From Ziziphus jujuba (lineage: Eukaryota > Streptophyta > Magnoliopsida > Rosales > Rhamnaceae): DNA of 64,000 nucleotides. The DNA lies in NCBI RefSeq assembly GCF_031755915.1, contig NC_083384.1, positions 7,790,501 to 7,854,500 of the forward strand, read 5' to 3'. The position numbers and the translations under genes were made by a program. The notes beneath the pieces were generated by a model, which ran no database searches, had not been told where the DNA came from, and was given only the letters and a program-made list of their open reading frames with translations. Below are positions 12,941 through 25,384 of this stretch, piece by piece; the stretch's first letter is position 1; each line of letters starts with the position of its first letter.

Positions 12941-12952
12941 TGGTATCAGAGC
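12941..12952 (+). other. Primer-binding site for initiator tRNA-Met
   Basis: TGGTATCAGAGC lies two bases after the end of the 5' LTR and is the complement of the 3' end of plant initiator tRNA-Met, the usual primer of Ty3/gypsy and Ty1/copia reverse transcription. The 130 bases from here to the gag-pol start are leader without other visible features. Confidence 0.93.
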
Positions 12953-13082
12953 ATAGGTTCTTGTAATCCTAAGGGACTGTGCATTGCTGTACAGCCCATC
13001 CGTAAATTCCTTCCTTTTGTAATCGTGCTTAAGTGTCCCTGTTTCTAAACTCTTGTTTGTTTCTTCAGTTTAATCGACTACG

Positions 13083-16000
13083 ATGAGTCGGCGGGACACA
13101 CGTAGAACTCGGGAACGCTCGGCTGAGAGTTCCGGGAGTCGATCAAGCCTTAGAGATCTGGTCTCTCAGCTAACTAGAGCCTTAGGAGGTTCAAGCTCTA
13201 GTAACCGATCCGTGGATCAGGCTCGACGTTTAGGAGCCGTGGAGTTCGATGGAAGCCAAGGCCCAGCTGCAGCCTTGAAGTGGCTATCCAGCATGGAGAA
13301 AATCTTGGAAGAGGGGATGCAGTGCCCCGATGAGGATATGGTGAGGATTTCTGGGTTCATGTTAGAGGGAGACGCCCGGAAGTGGTGGCAAATGGAGAAG
13401 ACCCGCAGAAGGCATACGTGGGACCAGTTCAAGATTGCCTTCTCTACTGAGTTCTGTCCTCCTGCCTACCGTGAGGCGAGAAGGAGAGAGTTCGAGGGAC
13501 TGCGCCAGGGAAACATGACGGTGACAGAGTACGAGAGGAGGTTCCGGGAGCTGTCAGAGTTCTGCATGCACTTGATTCCCGACGATCACACGAAGAAGCT
13601 GAGGTTCATAGACGGATTGAAAGAGAGCATCGGCTACACCCTTTCTGGATCAGTACATCCCACCTATCAGTCCGCCAGGGATGCAGCGCTCGAGCTAGAG
13701 AGACAGGAGGAGATACACAGACCCTCGAGGCGCAGACCGTTCGAAGGTTCGTATAGCGGGGTACCTCGACAGGGGGCATCTAAGAAGAGTCATAGTTCAG
13801 GCTCAGACAGTGGTGGGTTCAGCCCTCGAGGCAGATTTCAGAGGAGAGGCGGCTATCGTATGCCCCAACCAGCGCGCCATTCCATCAGCGGCGGCACGAG
13901 CTCATATCAGCACTCTGGGTTTAGCCCCAAGCCATTCTGCAGACGTTGCAATAGAGCACACCATGGGATTTGCCAGTTTGAGGGTGTGTGCTTTCAGTGT
14001 GGACAGGCGGGACATATTAAGAGAAATTGCCCTTATGGAGAGGCGGGAGTGTTAGGGGTGAGCCCACCATCACATCAGGCCAGTGGATCGCGGGGTCAGA
14101 GTTCCCGAGGGAGTTATGCAGTAGGAGGTTCATCGGGATCAGTCCCACAGCCTGTTGGACCGAGCAGGGGTAGAGGACGGAGGCCCCAGCAGACAGGGCA
14201 GGGTCGAGTGTTTGCGATGACGCAGCAGGAGGCCCTAGCTACACCGGACGTCGTGGCAGGTACGTTGAATATATTTGGTAATGATGCATTAGTACTTATA
14301 GACCCGGGAGCAACACATTCATTCATCTCCAAGGAATTCGTCACTCGGGTCGGTATGACCCCTACTTCTTTAGAATGTCTAGTAGAGATAGCCACTCCTG
14401 CAGGAGAATCCTTGTGGCCTAGCCAGTTAATCAAGGAATGTTTCTTCTGCATCGAAGATCAAGTGATGGAGGCGGACTTGATCCTGTTGGATCTGTCCGG
14501 ACTTGATGTAATTTTGGGCATGGATTGGTTGGCAAGGAACCATGCATCTGTAGACTGTTTCAGCAAGGAAGTTATATTCAGGAGGCCAGGGTTGCCAGAA
14601 GTAGTATTCCGTGGAGGAGTTGGAAGGCCCTTACCGAGGTTGATATCTACCCTTACCGCCAAGAAGCTACTGACTAAAGGTTGCCAGGGGTATTTGGCTC
14701 ATGTGATAGATACCCGAGTAAGTGGGGTCAGGTTGGAAGACATGCCCGTTGTGAGGGATTTCCCGGACGTGTTTCCTGAGGAGTTACCAGGATTGCCTCC
14801 GGAAAGGGAAGTTGACTTTCCCATTGAATTGATTCCAGGCACCGTGCCTATTTCTCTACCACCGTATCGGATGGCTCCAGCGGAGTTAAGGGAGCTAAAG
14901 GTCCAGTTGCAAGATTTGGTAGATAAGGGGTTTATTAGACCAAGTATATCGCCGTGGGGAGCCCCAGTTTTGTTTGTAAAGAAAAAGGATGGTAGTCTAA
15001 GGCTGTGTATAGACTATCGACAACTTAATAAGGTCACCATTCCTAATCGCTATCCGTTGCCAAGGATAGATGATCTATTCGACCAACTCCAAGGTGCCAA
15101 GGTGTTCTCCAAGATCGACTTGAGGTCGGGATACCATCAGTTAAGGATCCGAGAGTCGGACATTCCTAAGACTGCCTTTAGGACGAGGTACGGACATTAT
15201 GAATTCCTAGTGATGTCGTTCGGACTCACCAATGCCCCAGCAGCTTTCATGGACTTGATGAATAGGGTGTTTCGTCCGTACTTGGATCGTTTTGTCATTG
15301 TATTTATCGATGACATTCTGATCTATTCAAGGAGCCAAGAAGAGCACGTGAGGCATTTGAAGAGAGTGCTCCAAACTTTAAGGCAACATCAGCTATATGC
15401 TAAGTTCGACAAGTGTGAATTCTGGTTGAATCAAGTGGGTTTTCTCGGACATATCGTGTCGGCAGAAGGTATCTATGTGGACCCTGATAAGGTAAAGGCA
15501 GTGTTGAGTTGGGAGCGCCCTACCACTGTGAGGGAGGTACGAAGTTTTCTTGGATTAGCAGGTTACTACCGTCGTTTTATTGAAGGGTTTTCAAGGACTG
15601 CCGGGCCGCTTCATAGATTGACCCGAAAGAATGTTGAATTTAGTTGGACGGACAGGTGTGAACAGAGTTTTCAGGAGTTGAAGCAAAAGTTGACATCCGC
15701 ACCTGTTTTAACTTTACCTGATGGGAATGAAGGTTTTGAAGTTTATTGTGATGCATCCCATCAAGGGTTGGGTTGCGTGCTAATGCAGAATCAAAGGGTG
15801 GTAGCGTATGCATCTCGGCAATTGAAGCAGCACGAACAGAATTACCCTACGCACGACTTAGAATTGGCGGCGGTAGTCTTTGCTCTAAAGAAGTGGAGGC
15901 ACTACTTGTATGGGGCCACGTGCCAAATCTATACCGACCACAAGAGCCTCAAGTATATTTTCACTCAGAAGGAGTTAAATATGAGGCAAAGGCGATGGAT

Positions 16001-17657
16001 GGAGTTGTTAAAGGATTATGACTGTGTGATTGACTATCACCCGGGTAAGGCGAATGTAGTGGCAGATGCTTTGAGTAGGAAGGCTACTGGATCCCTTGCT
16101 CACATCCAAGTCATCCAACTACCTCTCATGGTGGAGTTGAAGAAGATGGGGGTGTTAATGCATATGCATCCTTCAGGAGTTCTCATGGCTAGCTTCCAGG
16201 TACGACCGGTGTTGGTGGATCGTATAGTAGAGACCCAAATGGAAGATCCTAAGTTGAGGACAATTAAGGGCAAGGTACAAGAAGGTCTTGATCCGGAATT
16301 TTCCATAAGGAGGGATGGAGCCCTCGTGTATAAAGGACGACTTTGCGTTCCGGATATCCCAGGACTCAAGAAGGAGATTTTGGAGGAGGCGCATAGCTCG
16401 ATGTATGCGATGCATCCTGGGAGTACCAAGATGTATCGGACGCTTGTTAAGTATTATTGGTGGATTGGTATGAAGAGAGAAGTGGCAGACTTTGTATCAA
16501 AATGTTTGATTTGTCAACAAGTGAAAGCAGAAAGACAGAAGCCTTCGGGACTACTCCAACCTTTACCGATTCCCGTGTGGAAGTGGGAAGAACTCAACAT
16601 GGACTTCGTATTCAAGCTTCCTTCCACACCTAGAAGGTACGACGGCATTTGGGTAATCATTGATCGTCTCACCAAGTCGGCACACTTCCTACCGGTACGA
16701 GAACGTTTTTCGCCCGAGAAGTTAGCCCAGTTGTTCGTGCAACGCATTGTAAGTCTTCATGGAGTACCGTTAGCCATCGTCTCCGATCGAGATCCGCGCT
16801 TTACTTCACGACTATGGCGGAAGTTGGCTGATGCACTAGGAGCAAGACTTAACTACAGCACCGCTTTTCACCCACAATCTGATGGACAAGCAGAGCGCAC
16901 AATCCAGACATTAGAAGACATGCTAAGGTCTTGCATTATGCAATTTAGCGGTAGCTGGGATGAACAACTGCCACTGATAGAGTTTGTCTACAACAACAGT
17001 TATCAAGCGAGTACTGGAATGTCCCCGTATGAAGCTTTATATGGGAGGCAGTGTCGGACACCTTTGTGTCGGAGTGAGGTAGGAGAAGAGAGGCTCCTTG
17101 CAACAACTAATGCGGTCGGATCTGAGTATTTAAGGATGACCTTGGACAAGGTGAAGATCGTTAGGGATCGATTGAAGGTTGCCCAAGATAGACAGAAGAG
17201 TTACGCCGATGTGCGTAGAAAGGATTTGGAATTCGAGGTAGGAGATTGGGTATTCCTAAAACTATCTCCATGGAAAGGAGTAGTACGTTTTGGACGACGA
17301 GGTAAGTTGGGTCCTCGTTATATTGGGCCTTACGAGGTTACGGAGAGGATTGGCCCGGTGGCGTATAGGTTGGCGTTACCGGAAGAGCTAGCTCGAGTAC
17401 ACAACGTGTTTCATGTGTCGATGCTACGGAAGTATATTGCAGACCCTTCGCACGTACTCGAGAGTCCGGATATAGAGATAAGGGAAGATCTTTCGTATGT
17501 GGAGCAGCCAGTACAAATTTTGGATCGCGAGGAACGCACGCTACGCAACAAGACTATTCCTCTAGTTAAGGTCTTATGGCGGAACCACTTGGTCGAGGAA
17601 GCAACGTGGGAACCCGAAGCACAGATGCGTGAGCAGTACCCGTATCTGTTCCAGTGA
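13083..17657 (+). CDS. Retrotransposon Gag-Pol polyprotein (chromovirus), intact, 1524 aa
   Basis: One uninterrupted frame encodes Gag, protease, reverse transcriptase, RNase H, integrase and a chromodomain-like tail, needed to package, copy and integrate the element. Approximate residues: Gag capsid region 50-190; CCHC zinc knuckle [14 protein letters not shown] near 302; protease motif IDPGATHSF with Asp near 407 (Pro replaces the common Ser/Thr of DSG/DTG); reverse transcriptase [10 protein letters not shown] then FIDDILIY near 739; RNase H DAS near 890 and [10 protein letters not shown]; integrase HHCC zinc finger near 1108-1145; catalytic D1174, D1235 and E1271, with exactly 35 residues between the last two; chromodomain-like ILDREERTL to WEPE near 1473-1513. 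No frameshift or stop separates gag and pol, so processing must be by proteolysis. Nothing suggests decay. The start is the first ATG after the primer site. Confidence 0.97.
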   Translation: MSRRDTRRTRERSAESSGSRSSLRDLVSQLTRALGGSSSSNRSVDQARRLGAVEFDGSQGPAAALKWLSSMEKILEEGMQCPDEDMVRISGFMLEGDARKWWQMEKTRRRHTWDQFKIAFSTEFCPPAYREARRREFEGLRQGNMTVTEYERRFRELSEFCMHLIPDDHTKKLRFIDGLKESIGYTLSGSVHPTYQSARDAALELERQEEIHRPSRRRPFEGSYSGVPRQGASKKSHSSGSDSGGFSPRGRFQRRGGYRMPQPARHSISGGTSSYQHSGFSPKPFCRRCNRAHHGICQFEGVCFQCGQAGHIKRNCPYGEAGVLGVSPPSHQASGSRGQSSRGSYAVGGSSGSVPQPVGPSRGRGRRPQQTGQGRVFAMTQQEALATPDVVAGTLNIFGNDALVLIDPGATHSFISKEFVTRVGMTPTSLECLVEIATPAGESLWPSQLIKECFFCIEDQVMEADLILLDLSGLDVILGMDWLARNHASVDCFSKEVIFRRPGLPEVVFRGGVGRPLPRLISTLTAKKLLTKGCQGYLAHVIDTRVSGVRLEDMPVVRDFPDVFPEELPGLPPEREVDFPIELIPGTVPISLPPYRMAPAELRELKVQLQDLVDKGFIRPSISPWGAPVLFVKKKDGSLRLCIDYRQLNKVTIPNRYPLPRIDDLFDQLQGAKVFSKIDLRSGYHQLRIRESDIPKTAFRTRYGHYEFLVMSFGLTNAPAAFMDLMNRVFRPYLDRFVIVFIDDILIYSRSQEEHVRHLKRVLQTLRQHQLYAKFDKCEFWLNQVGFLGHIVSAEGIYVDPDKVKAVLSWERPTTVREVRSFLGLAGYYRRFIEGFSRTAGPLHRLTRKNVEFSWTDRCEQSFQELKQKLTSAPVLTLPDGNEGFEVYCDASHQGLGCVLMQNQRVVAYASRQLKQHEQNYPTHDLELAAVVFALKKWRHYLYGATCQIYTDHKSLKYIFTQKELNMRQRRWMELLKDYDCVIDYHPGKANVVADALSRKATGSLAHIQVIQLPLMVELKKMGVLMHMHPSGVLMASFQVRPVLVDRIVETQMEDPKLRTIKGKVQEGLDPEFSIRRDGALVYKGRLCVPDIPGLKKEILEEAHSSMYAMHPGSTKMYRTLVKYYWWIGMKREVADFVSKCLICQQVKAERQKPSGLLQPLPIPVWKWEELNMDFVFKLPSTPRRYDGIWVIIDRLTKSAHFLPVRERFSPEKLAQLFVQRIVSLHGVPLAIVSDRDPRFTSRLWRKLADALGARLNYSTAFHPQSDGQAERTIQTLEDMLRSCIMQFSGSWDEQLPLIEFVYNNSYQASTGMSPYEALYGRQCRTPLCRSEVGEERLLATTNAVGSEYLRMTLDKVKIVRDRLKVAQDRQKSYADVRRKDLEFEVGDWVFLKLSPWKGVVRFGRRGKLGPRYIGPYEVTERIGPVAYRLALPEELARVHNVFHVSMLRKYIADPSHVLESPDIEIREDLSYVEQPVQILDREERTLRNKTIPLVKVLWRNHLVEEATWEPEAQMREQYPYLFQ

Positions 17658-17688
17658 CGTGCGGAAATTTCGAGGACGAAATTTTTGT

Positions 17689-17701
17689 AAGGGGGGAAGG
17701 C
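17689..17701 (+). other. Polypurine tract
   Basis: AAGGGGGGAAGG followed by C directly precedes the 3' LTR and primes plus-strand DNA synthesis. It lies 31 bases after the gag-pol stop. Confidence 0.92.
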
Positions 17702-20700
17702 TGTAACACCCCGTCCCGAATCGCACCGGAATCCGTGCACGTTGACCGAGGTTGACCGTTGACCGTTGACCGAAGGGGTCAAAGTTGACTTTTTGACTCG
17801 GTGGGAATTTCGAGATGACTAGGGCACCGTGGCGAAGTGCACGATGCCACGAGTTCGTAGACTGGTAGCACGTCGAAAACGGAGCTACGGTTTGAAAGTT
17901 ATGGACGAAACAAGTTGCGGTCCAAACTGTCCAAGGGGTGCCGGAGTTGACTTTTTGTTTATGGGGAATTGAGCTTTGACTCATGCATGGTTGTGAAGTG
18001 CTCGTCGATACGAGTTCACAGACTAGCGGCACGCTCAAAACGGACATCCGGTTAAAAAGTTATGGACGTTTGAAGTTTACCGGATACCGTATTATTTTAA
18101 TATTTTTTTTGGGTCGGTGAACAGTGAAATGCCACGTGTCAGTTTCTGATTGGTCCACGTGGCATGAACAGTGTCATGCAGGGGTTTTATTTGTTAAAAC
18201 ACTCGGGGAAGAGAGAGAAAGAGAGAGAAGAGAGAGAAAGAGAGAGAGGAGAGAGAAAGAGCCACCGCCGGCCACCGGATTTTGTCACTGTTCCGGCCGA
18301 GTTACTGTACACGCGCCGGACAGAAAGCTTGCCCACCTCATTTCCGGCAAAACCTCCAAATTTCACGGCGAACGGCCGCCGGACGCGCCCGGATCGGACG
18401 TCCGAAGTTTGGCGGCGATTTTTCCCCTCCACCGCCGGCCACCGCGAATCGGCACTATTCCGGCCGATAAACAGTACACGCGCCTGACAGCCTTGATCCT
18501 CTCCTCAAGTCCGGCCTACCCACCAAAAATCACGGCCATCGGACCACCGACGCGCCGGGATCGGAGCGTTTTCCGGCGAGGGGTCGAAAATCTTCAAACG
18601 GTGATTTCTCCGCCGTCCGACCTCCGTTTTGCTCACCGTCGGTCCCGTTGGATTGCTCTCCTCACGATCTACAAATCTGCAAAATTTCACAGCAAACGGC
18701 CACCGTCGGAAATTACTGTTCCGGCGACGGTTGCCGGTGACGTGGCGGCCCGCCGGAAAGTACTGTTCCGGCGAGTACCCCGAAAATTCCGGCCAGCTCC
18801 AGTCCGCAGTGTTCGACCTCCTGAACCCAAATCCGACTTCCGTTTCCACCAATTCGCGACGGTTTGGGAGAATTGCAAAGCCGAAACCCGAAAAGCTTCC
18901 CGATAAAATTCCGACCCCGTCGGGTACGATCATCGGAAATTAAGACCGGATCTGTGATTAGCATCACTCGAGCTTCGATTCGGTATATAATTCGTAAATT
19001 TTAGTTATCGTTTGGTGTTCGCTCCCCGGGTACCCATTTGGGGATTACCCGAATAAAATATTAATATTTGTGGTTTTGGTACTGTGGATGTTTTAGGTGC
19101 ACGTGCAAGTAGCGGAGTCGATCCTGCGGAGGATCTTGATTGAGATACGTGCACAAGGTGAGTGACCCACCTTCAAATTAATTTTGGGAATTTAATTGGT
19201 GAATATATAATGTGTGATTTAAATAATTGGAATTTAATTTCTATGTGCCAAATATTTATTTGAATTATTGTGGAATTATTTGTGAATTTATCGGATTTAA
19301 GAAAATGTGTATTTCACCAATTTATGCCATGTGGAACTATTTTATGGTTTTGAGGATTTTGAAATTGGTGTGGTTTTAATGGTAAATTGGGCACGATTCG
19401 ATTTTCAAATATTTCAAGGAAAATATTTGGTTATGTTGGTGATTTCAATTTTTATGAAATATGCCCATAAAATATTATGGGATTTGATTATGATATTTCG
19501 AGAAATTATTTATGCTTGGAAAAAATGTGGATATTTGAATTGATGGATTTGGGAGTTGGTGGATTTGAAAATCATGGGATTTATGGTATTAATTATAAGG
19601 AAATTGTGGAGAATTTCCCGGTTCAACCGGATGGATTATGCCCGCTATGTTTATGAAAAATGTGAAATTTGTTTTATAATTTAAATTGTGGATTTTATGA
19701 TTTTTAGATGCACCGTGCACGTACTGGTGTTCTGATTATGTGATATGGTATATGTGATATGGATATTGTGCACACGGATATGATTAGCGCGCAGGTGGGT
19801 GTGAGTAGCGCGCGGTTGATATTATGAGGGTGTCCTGTGGATGCCATCGGAGAGGGCGGCCACCCCCCATTGGCCGGGACACCAGGTTAGCAGCGGCGCA
19901 GTGGGACGCCACGCGACCGTATGCCGGTTTCTTTCTATAACCTCCTGTCTGGCGGTACCTTGGGACGCTGGGTACTGTTGGCGCCACTGGTATATAGTGG
20001 GTGCATCAAATGATTTTCAGAACTGTGTTTTAAAAATAAAATGTTAATGAAAAATATAATTGTTACCGCTTCTGGTATTTAATTGATGTCTTGGTTTTCG
20101 GGAAATATGAATAAAGGGTTTTGTGAAAATGTTTTAAAAGGGGAATCTTTCCAACTGAGAGAATTGTAAGGGTTTTGAGAGACATTATTATTTCCAAATA
20201 ATTATTATTTATATACCTATTACCGTGGTATGATAGTGTAGAGTAGTAGGGTCGCTCACTGAGATGATTAGCATCTCACACTCTTAAATTCCGTTCCTCT
20301 AGGTACCAGGTTGTCGGTGTTCACTCGGAGCGGACTCGATCTTCCTCGCTGTACTTGTTCGTGCAGTACCTTGTTCTTCTTTTACTGCAGTTGTAATATT
20401 TCGTTCACTTTTGCTGTATTCTGTATTTTGTAGTACTTCATAAAGCTCTGTATACTGTATGGGACACTTATGTATTTGTATTGCACTGGATTACTGTATT
20501 TTTATTTTGGAGTGCTGAAATTTGTGGAACCAGTTCGTCGTACTGTGGGAGGAATAAGGGAACAATTATAGAAGTGTGTTTTCAGTGCAGGAAATTTTGT
20601 GGTAAGTTCATCCCTTAGGGGAGGTTCTGCCGGATCTTCCACAGAAGGGTCCGGTAGGGTTTCCCTGGGATCAGGGCTTGTCTAGGGTTCCGGTGGGGAA

Positions 20701-20719
20701 CTTTGGACGGGTCCTGACA
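17702..20719 (+). repeat. 3' long terminal repeat (3018 bp)
   Basis: Same length, ends and internal order as the 5' LTR, offset by exactly 7781 bases. I saw no mismatch in the segments I compared, and the translated frames in both LTRs are identical. It contains second copies of the W-box cluster, G-box pair and GC-rich repeats, so it could also drive transcription outward into 20720 and beyond. Confidence 0.97.
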
Positions 20720-20724
20720 CCATA
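20720..20724. repeat. Target-site duplication CCATA (right)
   Basis: Matches 9916-9920 exactly and closes the retrotransposon. Confidence 0.95.
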
Positions 20725-23700
20725 AATATATTTTTAAATATCAATCATAAGGCAATCAAATGGTTGATAAAGAAATTCTTGATAATAAAACTATTAAAAC
20801 AATTTGATGCAATCTTGATTGTATATTATATACTTGAGGTGACTTGTGTCACAATCAATCTATTCTTTTTGTTTTCTTTTTCCCATCAATTATAATTCAT
20901 GCTTTGGGCTATGATTAACTAGATAACCAATCAACATTAGTGTTACTGTACATACAACAAACCTTGACCATCTTTACTTTAAATTTAATTGAGGGAGTAT
21001 ATAAATATATAAAATATATTTTTTACTTTTTCCTCATTTGGAACATCTCCTCTGGGAAAAAGCTAGATTTTTTTACTAAAAATTTGATAGCTTTCAAGAA
21101 TCTGTAATCTTTTTACCCATTTATATACATATCTAGCTAGACCATCTAAAACCTTTTAGTTGTAGAGTGTGGAATGAGTTACCCAAGATATATAATTTTT
21201 TTTATTTTTAAATAAAAGTTACCAAACCCTACCAATTCTGAAGCTCGATCTGCCTAGCCTATATACTATTAGGTTGCTTAATGAGAAATTTATACATATA
21301 GTCTCATGGACTTTTAATTGATTATAACTCAAACTCATTCACCAGAAAAAAAAAAAACAAAAAAAAAAAGAAAAAAGAAAAAAAAATTACAACTCAAATT
21401 CAGTAAGTCCTTAAACTCAGAAAAAGCATTAAGTGTACTATCCTTATTCCTTTGACTTTTCCTTCAGTTTTCTGCCACTTGTTTTTTTTTTTTCTTCCCC
21501 TCACTTTTGAAGAAATTGTAAAATGTTCTTGACCATCCCCCCATTCTCAGTACAAGGTATATATATATATATATGTATACATAGTTTCAGACCATGCACA
21601 AACATACTAGACTTGCCCACATTTCTCTGTATTTCACTCACTCAGAACCCACAGACATTGAAAGGAATATATAGCTTTTTTTTTTTTTTTTGAATTTTTA
21701 ATTTCGTCATTTAATTTTGGGTTTTCCATATTGAAATAAAAGGTACGGCCTTCAATTCTGAAAAAAGGAGGGTCAATACTCAGTTGGGTCGGAATCCTTC
21801 TTTATTCTGAAACAAAATTCATGGGGTTATATTTCTTTTTTTTTTTAAAAAAAAAAAAGAAAAGAAAAAAAGAAAGGGAAAAGAGTTAGAAATTAAAGAA
21901 AAACAAAGGAAGAGATAAAAGATTTGAAATTGAAAGATGGAGACAAAGTAAAAGGAAGGGTGGGTGCAGAGGAAAGACAGTGGAATAGTGTATTGCAGTG
22001 GTAAAAATTTATATATAGACAGAGACTGAGGGCATTGAGCTACTCAAACCCCTATGGGGAAGAGAGGCCGTACGACTGTGTTTGGATGGATAGAAAGAGA
22101 AAGATAAAATTGGTGGTGATGGTGGGGCTGGGTGGTTTTCAGAGATTTCAGATATATTTTCAGAAGGAGAGAGAGAGCAGCTGTAAATCAGCATATTTTA
22201 GCAGAGTTATAGGCTGCACTGTCACACAAAAAACACAGAATGTCAAATTATTTATTCATCATTACACTATCATTCATTCTCGGTTCACGATCTTTACACG
22301 TGTCCCCATCTTGTCCCATCGATGTAGACGCCCTTCTGTAATGGGGAGGAGTACTGGCAGCCGTCAGATCTGCCTCTGTGTGTGTGTGTCTCTCTCTCTC
22401 TCTGCATCAAAGGGTGAGATAAGAGAGTTGGGTTGGCTTGGAGGTGGTGCAGGTGGGGTCCTCTACTTAGCTCTTTCTTTGGTTAGTGAAATTTTGGACA
22501 GTGACATGAGAGCGAAGGGTGACGCTATTTTTGACGCCCTTGTTTTCATCCAAATCGTTTGGCATTTTTTTTGCAGCTCTTTTTGAGTAGCTCGAGATGT
22601 TTGCATGAAAAAAGTTGTTCTAGTCGTATTAGTACTAGCAGTAGTAGGGCCCTAATCAAAATTTTTACTTCTCCAATGGTACTATACTACTCTCATTACT
22701 TCTTTTATCTTTATTTTTCTTATATATATATATATATATATACATATATATGTTACCATTTGGTGTAATTCATTTTAGTTCTACCAAGCAGAAGAAAATT
22801 GGCCTTTTGCTATTTGATGCATTTTCATTGAAGAGATATTTTGGATTGAAGTAACATAGCTAGTGTGCTATGTTGGTTTTTAACATATTAATATACATGA
22901 TTTTCAGTAATTATAAAGCACGTTTGCAATGTGTAAGATTTGGAAATATGAACTTTATCCCACATGTGGGTGTTGGTTTATAATTATCTGAACCCATCAA
23001 ATTACCTTTCTATCTAGGTGGTTGGGTTATTTTATGTCTAACCCACACAAAAAGTAAAAACATGAAAGCTAGTAATTGCTATAAAACTGCATCCACAATA
23101 TTGTAAGTCCCATCACCCCTCTCCACCATCCTTCCATTTTTAAGTTCAATTTTCAAGGCTAGTCTCATGTAAGTATTTTGAAGTTATATGTATTTAGAGT
23201 TTGATATCCAAGAAGAAACAAAAATAAAATAAAAAAGAAAAAAATATGATATAAAATGTTTATACGGGAACACTTCATGTTAATTTTAAGGGAGTAAGGA
23301 AAAGATTAAAGAAAAGAAAAGAAAAGCAATAATCAAGTGCATTTGGGCCGACGCTTGGGGCTTGGGTTTTAGACGTTTAAGCCCATTGTTGATTATCTTA
23401 CGGTTTGGTTTCTTGGTCTGGCTTTTAATCATTAATGGGGGATCTAGACTTTAAACCAGGAGGTCATGGGGCCCAGACAATTTTAAGTGGGCCTAATAAG
23501 GAGGAGTAGTTGGAATTTCCTTTATTTCCCTTTGCAGACATGTGAGACTATGTGAGTGAAGTGGAACTAAAGTTTTGTGGCGAATAATGAGGTAAGGGAG
23601 GAGAATATGGTGGGATATGAGTGAAATTCCAAAATGCTTAGAGGGGTTAATTGTGAAGTTGACAGAAACCATCCATGGGAAATACTGACAATGACTCAGA

Positions 23701-25384
23701 GTTATTTATTTAAATTTATTATTTTTTTTTTTTACAAAAAAATTTAAAAAAAAAATGGAAATTGAGAAAGTCTGAAATGAATCATTCATTCATAATGACT
23801 TGCTTTTAATGCATGATGGGGTTGATGGGACATTTTTCTGAAACATATTTTCTGTGGGCTGTGAGACAAACTATGAGGAGGAGACTCCCAATACCATTTT
23901 TCACAATCAATTACTCTCCCTGCTTTTGTGGACCACCTTTTGACTCTTTGGCAAAACGACAACCATTTCACACTTCACTTTCACAAACCCCACAATTTTT
24001 CGCCTTTGTTCCATCACATTTTCTTTTAAATTCATTTCATGCTTCTTAAATTCTATAACCTTGATTACCTCAATTTTGAGTGGAACATTGCTATTAACTT
24101 TTTGACCATTAATCTCATAGCAATCAACAAGTGAATGATCTAAAGTGTGTTATAACTCAAGAAGTGATATTGAGTACCATCATTAGCATAGTTTTTTTTT
24201 TTCTTTTTTTTTTTTTCTACCATGAATCGATGAAGATTAGGAGAATGCTTATTGATTTGGTTGTGAATCTCATATCAAAAATTTTTTAAAACTTATTAAT
24301 AAATATATGATTTGATACTTACCATATAAATTGTTTTGTGGTCAGTGTCTATTATTACTGATGATTGTTTACGATATTTCACACACTAATATATTCTATT
24401 AGAATATAAAGGGAACTTAGCTTATTTCTTAATTAACCTAAAATTCACATGATATTAGAATCAAGCTTGGCCATAAAAATTGACATAATATTGCAATCAA
24501 AGTTACAATTCTAATTCTTAAAAGAACAAATTTTAAGACTTAACCAAGGCATGTGAAAATGAGAACCTTAAAAAAATTAGCTTAGGCCACCTACTTACTA
24601 ATTGGTAAATTTTTCAATTTGGCTGGGCTACCCACTTACCTGTTTCTTTTTTTTTTTTTTTTTTTTCCTGAAGCTCATTATTTTATTAAATATCGTTTAT
24701 TGACCTTTTTTTCTTCAGGAAATATTTCCAATTGAAACCGAAGCATTAGGTGGACATTGGACGTGAGCATTTGGATCAGACTGGCTGAAAAGCCCAATTT
24801 TATGACAGGCCGTGTTTAAACCAACCCACCTTATCAGGAATTTTGGGTAGCTTTTTTATCATTTGTTTTTTTATTTTTATTTTTTATGGATTTTTTTTAA
24901 TCATTTTGTTTATTTGGGAGCATTTTTTTTATGCTTATTTTTTTCTTTTCTTGGTTCCTACATTTTTTTATGCTTCAAACTTCTATCACATATTATCATA
25001 TACATAAATTTTTGTAAATCAACAAAGTTTTTGTCTAGTCGATTTCATGAATCTAATACCCAAAAAAGAGAAAAAAACATTGAACAACTCATTAGACATT
25101 ATGTCATCTATTTATAAGTTATCTTAAAGTTAACTACGGAAAATTCATAAGCAATTGATAGTTTATCTTAGGAAATGTTAGTATTTACTTTAAAAAAAAA
25201 AATTGGTTTTTATTAATTTCGATAAATTTGGAATAAAATAGTTTTGTATTATAAAAAATTCTCATGAAATTATAAATACGTTGTCCGCACGTGTGGAGGC
25301 TTAATTGCCTTTTTTGCCCGAATATTATCCAAACCAGGAAAAAAAAAACACTCTGCTTTGCTTCTCTGTTCACAGAGGACAGAA
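20725..25384. other. Intergenic region upstream of SKL2, no supportable gene
   Basis: AT-rich with A/T homopolymers and (TA)n (21558-21574, 22722-22741). The longest frame (22035-22586) crosses GA, GT and CT dinucleotide runs and resembles no family I know. A TATA-like sequence near 22008 precedes a purine-rich stretch and could start a non-coding transcript, but this is speculative. The last few hundred bases before 25385 presumably hold the SKL2 promoter and 5' UTR. Two site-II-like GGGCCCA/TGGGCC motifs occur near 23468-23487. Confidence 0.65.

Larger units (their letters stand above)
9921..20719 (+). mobile_element. Complete Ty3/gypsy chromovirus LTR retrotransposon (Tekay/Del-like), 10.8 kb
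   Basis: All parts of an autonomous LTR retrotransposon are in order: 5-bp target duplication, 3018-bp 5' LTR (TG...CA), primer-binding site matching the 3' end of initiator tRNA-Met, one uninterrupted gag-pol frame, polypurine tract, 3018-bp 3' LTR and second target duplication. The order protease, reverse transcriptase, RNase H, integrase marks Ty3/gypsy. The C-terminal chromodomain-like segment and very long LTRs point to the Tekay/Del chromovirus clade. The two LTRs have identical length, and no difference appeared in the parts I compared or in the frames they encode, so insertion looks very recent. It lies between KANADI and SKL2 and interrupts no recognisable gene. Clade assignment rests on memory of family style, not on a tree. 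Confidence 0.97.

Noticed and set aside
22035..22586. 183-codon frame between the retroelement and SKL2
   Set aside because: It crosses GAGA, GTGTGT and CTCTCT runs, has no domain or family resemblance and no clear splice partners.
22838..22856. TTTTGGATTGAAGTAAC resembling miR159
   Set aside because: The match ends after about 13 bases and no hairpin partner is visible.
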